Assembly: GCA_016712275.1 (NCBI GenBank)
Contig: JADJRI010000055.1
Location: 1-27,798 of the forward strand
Direction: 5' to 3'
Source: Planctomycetota bacterium
GTDB lineage: Bacteria > Planctomycetota > Phycisphaerae > UBA1845 > UTPLA1
Length of the DNA stretch: 27,798 nucleotides
In this document: piece by piece, positions 16,456 through 23,536 of the stretch
Layout of the letters: each line of letters starts with the position of its first letter
Numbering within the stretch: the stretch's first letter is position 1
Translations under genes and position numbers: made by a program
The notes under the pieces: model-generated
Database searches by the model: none
Seen by the model: the letters and a program-made list of their open reading frames with translations, nothing else
What the model was told of the DNA's origin: nothing

Positions 16456-17455
16456 ATGAAACGCAGTTCCTCCGTCGCACCGTTCCTGACTCTCATCGTT
16501 CTTGCCATTCCAGCAACGGCATCCGCCGATCCCGTCATCTCATGGATCGATCCCCCCGAAGAAATCAAAATTCCAGCACCGAAGGAAGGCAATAGATTTC
16601 TAAAAGTAAGAGTCACCAATAAAGAGCCTGAATCGGTCTTTCTCGCCGCAGCCGACTCAAGCAACGGCGAGCGAAAATATCTGGATCAAACGGGCGAGGA
16701 GGAATACACGCTGAATCTGTCGGATCCCTCAGTCGTCGCCTTCGCCCGAAATGCGGATCTGTCGAAGGGGCTTCGAGCATACGCACAATTCCACAACCGC
16801 AAAATAATTTCCTCCGCCGTCATTCGCGTCAAACTCGGAGAGCTCTTCAAGAAAATCAACCTCAAATGCGATCCCATCCGGATCGCTCAGCGAGACGTAA
16901 TAAATCTCCGCGGTTCTCACGGCCAGCTCCAATTCCACATTGACGATATCAGCAATGGCATGACGGTCGTATCAATTGTGAGCGAAGACGGTGATTCCTA
17001 CCTCGACGGCACACTCATGCGAGTCGGCGATTCAGACACGTTCGAAATCCGTGATGGCGAGGAATACACCATCACCTGTGAGGCTTTTCATAACTCATTA
17101 ATGGGAACGGACTACGCCACCTTCCGCATTTGCAAGACGGGAGACTGGAAACCTATCAAATCGATCGCCTCATCCGCTTCATCGAAGAAAGCGATGCATC
17201 GTTCATCGCCGGCAAAGAAAAAAACCGGCCCGGAATTCGCCCAAGTTGCTTCAAGCCAAAATGAAGGACGGCAAAATCGATAGGCTGAAATTCGCGAAGT
17301 TCATGAATGACGCATCCACGGCACTCGATGCCAAGATACCCTGCGAGATTCAAACCAAGGACGGTAAAAAGGAAAACCTGGCCAATTGGCATGATGCGAT
17401 ATGCAAGGCAGCAGCGAAGCCATCCAACAAGTCCACGAGCAAACCTTCAAGGTAA
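16456..17455 (+). CDS. Exported protein, paralogue of the next gene; about three frameshifts
   Basis: From ATG 16456, with GAAAGGG upstream. The signal peptide ends ATASA. The mature part begins DPVISWIDPPEEIKIPAP and includes GNRFLKVRVTN, ADLSKGLRAYAQFHN and INLKCDPIR. Comparison with the intact paralogue at 17620 locates indels near 17152 (CC), in the A-run 17217-17224, and at CCC 17240-17242. After these the frame reads LLQAKMKDGKIDRLKFAKFM and TKDGKKENLANWHDAICKAA. The reconstructed protein has an N-terminal beta-rich domain and a C-terminal helical domain. Function is unknown. The shared 5' leader (CATTCGAAAGGGC.ATTCAA before ATG) shows that the duplication included the translation signals. 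Confidence 0.7.
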
Positions 17456-17619
17456 CCCCTTCCAACAAGTGAGCCCTGTCTTTCCGCGCCCGCCGGAATG
17501 CCGACTGCAAAGCGTCCTTTTTCCTTACAGTGCGTTAGCTATGCCGCCTCCGTCCGTTTCACTGGACTATACCTTATGGTGTTCAGTGTCGTTCCAGTTC
17601 ATTCGAAAGGGCTATTCAA

Positions 17620-18624
17620 ATGAATCGTAATACTTCAATCGCTTCATTCCTAACTCTCATCGTTCTGGCCATCCCGGCAGCGGCATCCGCCGAGCCCACC
17701 ATCTCCTGGATCAATCCCCCCGAAGAAATCACGATTCCAGCGCCGAAAGATGGAAATAGATTCCTCAAAGTGAAAATATCAGGCGATCGAACTGGGGAGG
17801 TTTATCTTGCTGCGGCCGATGCACACGCCGAAAGCAATCGTTTGTATTCGGATCCTTTAGGAGAAAGTGAATACACCTTCGACATGTCTGAATCCTCCGT
17901 CCGCAGCTTCGCACGCAATGCCGATTTGTCTAAGGGCCTTCGTGCATACGCAAGACTTCAAAACGGCAAAACTATTTCCACGGGCGTTATTCGGGTGAAA
18001 TTCTCGCCAAAGTTTAAACAGATCAATCTCAAATGCGATCCCATCCGAGTCGTGCAACGTGGTTACGTCAATCTCCCCGGCTCCCACGGCCAGCTTCAGC
18101 TTTACATTTCCGATATTACAAAAGGATCGACCGTAGCCCTGATTGTCAGCGACGATGGAGATGACTATACCTCAGGCATACCCATGCGCGCCGGCGAATC
18201 GGACACGTTCGAAGTTCGCGAAGGCGAGGAATACACAATCGTCTGCGAAGCGCTTTACGACTCATTTATGGGCACGGACTACGGCGTCTTCCGCGTCTAC
18301 AAAACGGTCGATTGGGATCCATACCAAATCGAACGCCTAATCCGCTTCATCGAAGTAAGCGATGCATCGTTCGTCGCCGGCAAGGAGAAAAAAACCGGTC
18401 CGGAATTCGCCAAAATGCTTCGAGCCAAAATAAAAGAGGCCAAAACAGATAAACTGGAATTCGCTAAATTCATGAAGGAAGCTCTCACGGCACTTGACGG
18501 CAAAACTCCCTGTGAGGTTCACACCAAGGATGGAAAAAAGGAAGAATTGGCCAATTGGCATGACGCGATGTGCAAGGCGGCACTGAAAAAGCACAACAAA
18601 GCAACTAGCAAGCCTTCAAAATAG
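17620..18624 (+). CDS. Exported two-domain protein of unknown function
   Basis: 334 residues from ATG 17620. The signal peptide is about residues 1-24 (AASA-EP). Residues about 25-235 are beta-rich, perhaps two beta-sandwich units: PTISWINPPEEITIP...FLKVKI and then CDPIRVVQRGYVNLPGSHG...GEEYTIVCEA. Residues about 240-320 are helical (IERLIRFIEVSDASFVAGKE, TGPEFAKMLRAKI, FAKFMKEALT, ELANWHDAMCKAA). This last part distantly resembles the DUF5329 pattern of a helix, a short hairpin and an HLR.K helix, but I cannot confirm it. It is the intact member of a tandem pair within the inserted segment. Confidence 0.75.
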   Translation: MNRNTSIASFLTLIVLAIPAAASAEPTISWINPPEEITIPAPKDGNRFLKVKISGDRTGEVYLAAADAHAESNRLYSDPLGESEYTFDMSESSVRSFARNADLSKGLRAYARLQNGKTISTGVIRVKFSPKFKQINLKCDPIRVVQRGYVNLPGSHGQLQLYISDITKGSTVALIVSDDGDDYTSGIPMRAGESDTFEVREGEEYTIVCEALYDSFMGTDYGVFRVYKTVDWDPYQIERLIRFIEVSDASFVAGKEKKTGPEFAKMLRAKIKEAKTDKLEFAKFMKEALTALDGKTPCEVHTKDGKKEELANWHDAMCKAALKKHNKATSKPSK

Positions 18625-18659
18625 CGGCTGTTAAGAATCACGCGTACGATACGCGCGTA

Positions 18660-19676
18660 ATGCTCCAACGCTTCATCGACCTCCACCTCCACTCCTCCGC
18701 CTCCGACGGCCGATACCCGCCCGCGCGCCTCATCGAAATGGCCCACGCCCGCGGCCTCTCCGCCGTCGCCCTCACCGACCACGACACCACCGCCGGCCTC
18801 GCCGAAGCCGCCCGCCGCGCCGCCGAACTCAACCTCGAATTCATCCCCGGCATCGAGCTCGAAGCCGCCCACCCGCGCGGCACCCTCCATATCCTCGGCT
18901 ACTTCATCGACCCCAACTCGCCCGCCCTCCAATCCCTCGCCGCACGAGCCATAGAAAGCCGAACAACTCGCAACGAAGCCATCCTCGAAAAACTCGCCGC
19001 CGAAGGCTTGCACCTCGCGATGTCCGACCTGACAAACGATCTTCCCGCCAATGCCGAACCATTGACAACAGGCTTTAACGAGCAAAACGGCTCGCATCCC
19101 GCACCCTCTGAACTCTCAAATCTCAAATCTGATATCCAATCCTCAATGTCTCAATCGCCAGATCGCCACATCGCCAAATCGCCAGATCGCCAAATCGCCA
19201 AATCAATCGGCCGCCCCCACATCGCCCACGCCCTCGTCCGCACCCACCAGGTCAAAGACTTCCGCACCGCCTTCACCGACTACCTCGCCGACGGCGCAAA
19301 ATGCTTCGTCCCCCTGAATCTCCCCACGGCCGAAACTGTCTTAAGTGCCATAACTACGGCACACGGCCTCGCCTCACTCGCCCATCCCGTCCGCCTCAAT
19401 TGCGAATCCTCCCTCGAACTCCGCACCCTCGCCAAGCGCCTTCGCGAGGCCGGCCTCCGCGCCATCGAAACCATCCACCCCAGCCACACCCCCGCCCAAA
19501 CCGTCGACTACGAAAAGCTCGCCGCCGAACTGAAACTCTCTGCCACCGGCGGCTCAGACTTCCACCGCCTCCCCCCCAAGCAGGGCCACGGCATCGGCTT
19601 CGGCCGCGTCAAAGTCCCCTACGAACTCCTCATCCCCCTCCGCCGGCTCCATCCTTTCACTTGTGTGTCATTCTAA
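18660..19676 (+). CDS. PHP-domain phosphoesterase with repeat-derived insertion
   Basis: 338 residues; this family is usually about 280-300. Metal-site motifs are complete: DLHLHSSASDG, LTDHDT, GIEL, the AHPV loop, TIHPSHT and GGSDFH. This is the RNase AM / nucleoside 3',5'-bisphosphate phosphatase (TrpH/YciV) group of PHP enzymes. Between LAAEGLHLAM and IGRPHIAHAL, where homologues have a short helix, lies a stretch of about 60 residues. Its second half (SPDRHIAKSPDRQIAKS) is encoded by the ATCGCCAN octamer run at 19152-19206, in frame. The 5' 134 bp are duplicated upstream at 15877. The gene is preceded by the accessory segment, so its original promoter may have been displaced. Confidence 0.88.
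   Translation: MLQRFIDLHLHSSASDGRYPPARLIEMAHARGLSAVALTDHDTTAGLAEAARRAAELNLEFIPGIELEAAHPRGTLHILGYFIDPNSPALQSLAARAIESRTTRNEAILEKLAAEGLHLAMSDLTNDLPANAEPLTTGFNEQNGSHPAPSELSNLKSDIQSSMSQSPDRHIAKSPDRQIAKSIGRPHIAHALVRTHQVKDFRTAFTDYLADGAKCFVPLNLPTAETVLSAITTAHGLASLAHPVRLNCESSLELRTLAKRLREAGLRAIETIHPSHTPAQTVDYEKLAAELKLSATGGSDFHRLPPKQGHGIGFGRVKVPYELLIPLRRLHPFTCVSF
18669..18802 (+). repeat. 134-bp direct repeat, right copy
   Basis: Forms the 5' coding part of the complete PHP gene; see the left copy at 15877-16010. Confidence 0.9.
19110..19206. repeat. Composite repeat inside the PHP coding sequence
   Basis: AATCTCAAATCTGATATCC followed by about six ATCGCCAN octamers. The same modules occur at 6764-6870. 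The stretch is in frame and adds Ser/Asp/Arg/Gln/Ile/Ala/Lys-rich residues. Confidence 0.8.
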
Positions 19677-19689
19677 TGACACCCCGTAG

Positions 19690-19706
19690 GGTGGGCTCAG
19701 CCCACC
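19690..19706. repeat. GGTGGGCTCAGCCCACC palindrome
   Basis: Perfect copy, followed by CCCAAAACTCGAAACGCC-type degenerate units. Confidence 0.8.
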
Positions 19707-19797
19707 TTTCCCCAAAACTCGAAACGCCACTATCAACTCGAAATTCGTGTGTACGTGTGGCACAGCCGCCCACGGCTGTGATCCGCGCAACACGTAG

Positions 19798-19814
19798 GGT
19801 GGGCTCAGCCCACC
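19798..19814. repeat. GGTGGGCTCAGCCCACC palindrome
   Basis: Perfect copy, followed by three or four degenerate CGAAACTCG units. Confidence 0.8.
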
Positions 19815-19892
19815 TTTCTCCGAAACTCGTTACCCGAAACTCGCCACTCGAAACTCCACACCATCCCGGCCCGGCAGGGCCAACGACCGTTG

Positions 19893-19912
19893 CCAGAGGT
19901 TTCAACCTCTGG
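19893..19912. repeat. GTTTCAAC-core hairpin, copy 4
   Basis: CCAGAGGTTTCAACCTCTGG: perfect arms CCAGAG/CTCTGG around the same GTTTCAAC core as at 8486, 8563 and 12116. Confidence 0.8.
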
Positions 19913-20134
19913 ACAGCACCACCAAAAAACTTCCTCGTCCGGAGGACGAACGAGCCGTCAAACTTGCAACTCTTTAGCGAGCAAAAGGGTCTCTGCCCAC
20001 CTCTTTCCGAAACTCGAAACTCGTAACTCCGACGTGGCACAGCCGCCCCTGGCCATGAACCGCCCTCACCTGCAAAACGCCGCCATCTCCCCCATCCACC
20101 TCATGCCCAACAACCTCCGCGCGGGTATGATTAC

Positions 20135-21676
20135 ATGGGCCGCCGTGTGCGGAAGCTGTCCCACGCACACAATGGAGCCGACTGGATCGAAAGTGAAGCC
20201 GTGGAAGACATTCGCTACATCTACGACGGCTGGAACCTCATCATGGAGCGCGATGCTTCCGGCTCGCCTCTCGGCACGACGGAAACCATCCGCCACAAAT
20301 ACGCCTGGGGCCTCGACCTCGACGGCCAAAACGGTGCGGCTGCCACCGGCAACGTCCCATCCGCCCCCCAGGGCGCGGGCGGCATCGGCGGCCTCTTGGC
20401 CATGGAAGATTGCACGCCGCAGTTGGGGCTGGCCACGCACCCGGTCTATTTGTATTTCTACGACGGCAACGGCAATGTCATGCAGATGGTCGCCTGGCAC
20501 GATGGCGATCCCGATTGGTATGAGGCGGAGCCGGACGAATGGGTCATGCCGATCATCACGCCCGGCTTCGTGGCCTGCAACTATGAATACGACCCCTACG
20601 GCGGCACGCTTCGTGCCGATGCAAATTTCAGTGTGAACAATCCATTCCGCTTTTCGACGAAATACTACGACGCCCAGCCCTCGGCCGCGGCGGAAGGTGA
20701 ACGCGGGCTGTATTACTATGGGTATCGGTATTACAGTCCGAGGTTGGGGCGGTGGGTGACGAGGGATCCGATTGGAGAGCGAGGTGGACAAAACCTCTAT
20801 GCGTTTCTCAAAAACAAAACACCAAACTCCATTGATGGATTAGGCAACGTTGTCGTTTTGATTCATGGAGTTAATGCGGATGAAAATAATTCTCATCAAC
20901 CGGTGTGGTATCCCCAAGCCAAGGCAGGACTGCGTGCTGCATGGAGAGAAACTGGTGACTGCCCACAAGAGATAATCGAAATTAAATGGGGTGATTTGCA
21001 TGCGGGAACTGCGGTCTTATTGAGTGGGCGCTGGGAAGGCAATGAGAAACTTGGCGGCCCTGTTACATATGCAACTGATGACGTGGGCACGATCTTTGAG
21101 ACTACCAAAGACCGCGGATACATGATCGAGGCTATCGTCCGGATGACACAAGTGCTGGATGAGTTGAATCAGCTTCAATCTAAATACCCAAGTGATTGTG
21201 AATCCATTTCGGTAATTGCACACAGCCAAGGCACGATTATCACTTTAGGGGCATTGCATACAGGCGTTGCTATAGACAACCTGATAATGATGGGAAGTCC
21301 ATTAGACGTTGAGGACTCGAAAAACGACTTAACTCTCGCACAATCTTCAATTCGCGGAGCAACTTACAATTACTGGTCAAAACAGGACAAAGCAGCAAGA
21401 ATTAAAGGCGGTATAGGCACACATGGCAATTTACTTGCACAGGATCCCGCGTTCAATTGGATAACACAAAGGGAATTCTATGGTGGTGCGGTACACAATG
21501 GATACACCATTCCGGAGGGTATTGATTGGAATGGACACGACGTGCACATATCTGTGCCAGGGATTTTTAGGAAAGTCCATGCTACCGATTTGGGACTTCG
21601 ACGAAATTGCTGTTGCTCAATGTCGAGGGATCCTTCTATCTCCCTGATTCACACACTTGCACGAGGTGGATGGTAG
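20135..21676 (+). CDS. RHS C-terminal core fused to alpha/beta-hydrolase (lipase-like) toxin domain
   Basis: 513 residues. The start is formal: the sequence is RHS-like already a few codons upstream (YDYMGRRVRK), so the gene is 5'-truncated. Residues about 1-230 hold RHS/YD repeats (IYDGWNLIMER, YFYDGNGNV) and the core-closing motif YGYRYYSPRLGRWVTRDPIG with NLYAFLKN.PNSIDGLG. From residue about 238 a different domain starts. It has VVVLIHGVNA (oxyanion HG), a nucleophile elbow VIAHSQGTII, MGSPLD, YWSKQDKA (possible acid) and WNGHDVHIS (possible catalytic His), an alpha/beta-hydrolase fold. This is the polymorphic-toxin layout: the RHS shell carries and releases a variable C-terminal enzyme. 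The likely target is membrane lipid or another ester, but this is inference. Base composition turns AT-rich exactly at the domain border. Confidence 0.82.
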   Translation: MGRRVRKLSHAHNGADWIESEAVEDIRYIYDGWNLIMERDASGSPLGTTETIRHKYAWGLDLDGQNGAAATGNVPSAPQGAGGIGGLLAMEDCTPQLGLATHPVYLYFYDGNGNVMQMVAWHDGDPDWYEAEPDEWVMPIITPGFVACNYEYDPYGGTLRADANFSVNNPFRFSTKYYDAQPSAAAEGERGLYYYGYRYYSPRLGRWVTRDPIGERGGQNLYAFLKNKTPNSIDGLGNVVVLIHGVNADENNSHQPVWYPQAKAGLRAAWRETGDCPQEIIEIKWGDLHAGTAVLLSGRWEGNEKLGGPVTYATDDVGTIFETTKDRGYMIEAIVRMTQVLDELNQLQSKYPSDCESISVIAHSQGTIITLGALHTGVAIDNLIMMGSPLDVEDSKNDLTLAQSSIRGATYNYWSKQDKAARIKGGIGTHGNLLAQDPAFNWITQREFYGGAVHNGYTIPEGIDWNGHDVHISVPGIFRKVHATDLGLRRNCCCSMSRDPSISLIHTLARGGW

Positions 21677-22021
21677 AAGTCATGATGACGATTGATATCT
21701 CAACTCCTATCAAGGTGTCTATCATGCCACTTGATTGTGAGACAATACTCCGGATACTAAATGTTGGACATTCGCCGATTAGAAAGCCCAAAGTTTATAG
21801 CTATTCATGACGAACAATGTTGGTCGGCCAGTGGTAATGGGCTCGCCGAGTCCCTTGGCACGGCAGGTCTGGCGAAGAACTTCGATCGAAAAGAACGTGT
21901 ATCGTCTCCAACTGAATTGCAGGGTAAATTGTATATCGCAGGAATCGATACTGTAGGTAGTGATGCGATTGCATCGCAAACTTCAGACGACACTCGGGAC
22001 TGTCGTGACCTCTGTGTGTGA
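21670..22021 (+). CDS. Possible immunity-type ORF after the RHS toxin, frame broken
   Basis: ATG 21670 overlaps the RHS stop (ATGGTAG) and follows GAGGTGG, suggesting coupled translation. One frame gives MVEVMMTIDISTPIKVSIMP and stops at 21810. The next frame continues from about 21795 (KFIAIHDEQCWSASGNGLAE) to TGA 22019-22021. A single indel near 21795 would join them into about 116 residues. No family is recognised. The position fits an immunity protein, but coding status is uncertain. Confidence 0.3.
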
Positions 22022-22039
22022 GTGATTGAATCACAAGTT

Positions 22040-22591
22040 ATGAAATCAATGCACAAAAATGACCAAAATTGTAGGCGGATGCGTTCAGTTGCGTCCGTTT
22101 TCGATATCGTGCAGTCGTGTAGCATCTATCCTGTCTTTGGGGCCTACATCATTGCAAGCTATTGCATGTCCTATGCGCCGGATTCGAATTGGGCGCTTGG
22201 AATTGCGTTTTATGGACACGCTACACTTGGTCTCTTATATATATGGTCGGCGATACGGTACTTTGCAGTTCATTCAAGGGCCTACATTCTTGTGCATTTG
22301 CTCATTCTGGTAATGGTGCCTTGGGTCGCGAATGCGATTGAGGGATTTCCGGACGGAATCTCAATGGATGGCCTTGCGCTCTTTACCGCACAGTTCTTAG
22401 CAATTATTACTGTTGGATGTACGGCTGTGATTGTTTTCTGGAAGCAATGGAGAACTAAGTCCAGAATAGATGCTTGCCATCAATGTGGTTACTGCTTATA
22501 TGGAAACACTTCTGGTCGGTGCCCGGAATGTGGCACCCTCGTCATGCAAAGTAGATCGCATTCGAGACAGCAAAACGGAAAAGTGAAGTAA
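22040..22591 (+). CDS. Four-helix membrane protein with C-terminal zinc ribbon
   Basis: 183 residues from ATG 22040; a GTG at 22022 abuts the preceding stop and is an alternative, and neither has a clear ribosome site. Four hydrophobic helices (such as VFGAYIIASYCMSY and GIAFYGHATLGLLYIW) precede a tail with CHQCGYCLYG and CPECG. Build and zinc motif match the protein at 15246-15761, though the sequences otherwise differ. It lies in the AT-rich patch with the RHS toxin module, so it may be a membrane immunity or accessory protein, or just a neighbour. Confidence 0.65.
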   Translation: MKSMHKNDQNCRRMRSVASVFDIVQSCSIYPVFGAYIIASYCMSYAPDSNWALGIAFYGHATLGLLYIWSAIRYFAVHSRAYILVHLLILVMVPWVANAIEGFPDGISMDGLALFTAQFLAIITVGCTAVIVFWKQWRTKSRIDACHQCGYCLYGNTSGRCPECGTLVMQSRSHSRQQNGKVK

Positions 22592-23190
22592 AGCTGGCTG
22601 AACACAATACATCATGGTAGCCCGGCGGTGAAACCCGTCGGCGTACCGGTTAGAGTGTGGGTGGTAGAAAATGTGTCACCCATTAGGCTCCGTCGTGTCA
22701 AGTAAATAACACTCCCGGCGGTTCTTCCGTTTTTGAAGAACCGTTCGTTGATGCCGATGCAGCGGACTTACTGCTGGTACAAGTCCCGGTTCTCGTCTGT
22801 GTGGTTGTCGCGCCTCGCGGGTACGCACTAGTCACCCATCAGGATCAGGTCCTTCCGGGTTTATCGTGGGTGAAAATCGAGCCAGAAACCGGGTTCGACG
22901 TCCGAGCGGCCTGACGAGAGATTCCGATGGAGAGGAGATTGGGTTTAACGCATGAGGGCCGCCGGCAATATGAAGGCAGGCGAAATCCCGTGGAAAACCG
23001 CGAGATTTCGCCCGTGCCGTACGGCCCCGCCGCGGCGCTCGGGTCGCTCCCCAGCGTTGCCCTATCCTCCGCGACGGCCACAGTATCATACCCAAACTTG
23101 CTGTCGGCCCCAAAGCGAAAAACCCCTACACGTTCGGTCGTACCCACGAAAAACCCGGAAGGACCAAAACTCTAAGGGGTCAAAAAAACT
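22592..23190. other. Intergenic region with hairpins
   Basis: About 600 nt with no supported gene. It holds CCGGCGG-TGAAAC-CCGTCGG (22622-22641, one G-U pair) and a perfect 9-bp hairpin CGGTTCTTC/GAAGAACCG (22719-22743) with a T-rich loop. The sequence ACTCTAAGGGGTCA (23169-23182), which leads into the tandem repeat, closes it. Open frames of 80-100 codons here overlap on both strands and look spurious. Confidence 0.5.
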
Positions 23191-23533
23191 CTAAGGGGTC
23201 AGGTTGATTATTGACAGCGCGGCTATCGGGCGAAGCCTCCCACGCTCCGGCGTTGGGCCCCCGCACCGGTTCCCGCCGTCGGGTCTTGATCTGCCTCCAA
23301 ATCCAAATGTACTTTGAATTCGGCTGCCGCTGACGAGACACCTACAAACCGGGAAAATCTAAGGGGAAAATCTAACGGGTCAGGTTAATTATTGACAACG
23401 CGGCCATCGGGCGAAACCACCCACGCCCCGGCGTTGGGGCCCCGCACCTGATTCCGCCGCCGGCCCTTGATCTGCCTCTCCAAAAAAACATCTACTTTGA
23501 ATTCGGATGCCGCTGACGAGACACCTACAAACC
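23191..23533. repeat. Two tandem copies of a ~181-bp non-coding unit
   Basis: Copy 1 is about 23191-23350 and copy 2 about 23372-23533. Both begin CTAA(G/C)GGGTCAGGTT(G/A)ATTATTGACA and both end TGCCGCTGACGAGACACCTACAAACC. Between these ends they share most bases with scattered substitutions. Copy 2 stops 3 nt before the stop codon of the PEP-CTERM gene. Short extra CTAAGGGG(TC) boxes precede each copy (23172, 23359). Confidence 0.85.
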
Positions 23534-23536
23534 GAA

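Larger units (their letters stand above)
19677..20134. repeat. Mosaic of dispersed palindromic mini-repeats
   Basis: No gene is supported. In order it holds GGTGGGCTCAGCCCACC (19690-19706), a degenerate AACTCGAAAC tail, CACAGCCG-CCCA-CGGCTGTG (19761-19780), GGTGGGCTCAGCCCACC (19798-19814) with another ACTCGAA tail, CCAGAGGTTTCAACCTCTGG (19893-19912), TCGTCC-GGA-GGACGA (19935-19949), a worn copy of the first palindrome near 19987, more ACTCGAA units, and a worn CACAGCCG copy (20038-20057). Confidence 0.8.

Noticed and set aside
19301..20026. 241-codon plus-strand open frame after the PHP gene
   Set aside because: Its first half is a shifted reading of the PHP coding sequence (Pro/Arg/His-rich) and the second half runs through palindromic repeats.
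22832..23194. Overlapping 80-100 codon open frames on both strands
   Set aside because: They overlap each other on opposite strands, have no ribosome site, and are Arg/Pro/Gly-rich in the way GC-rich non-coding DNA often translates.
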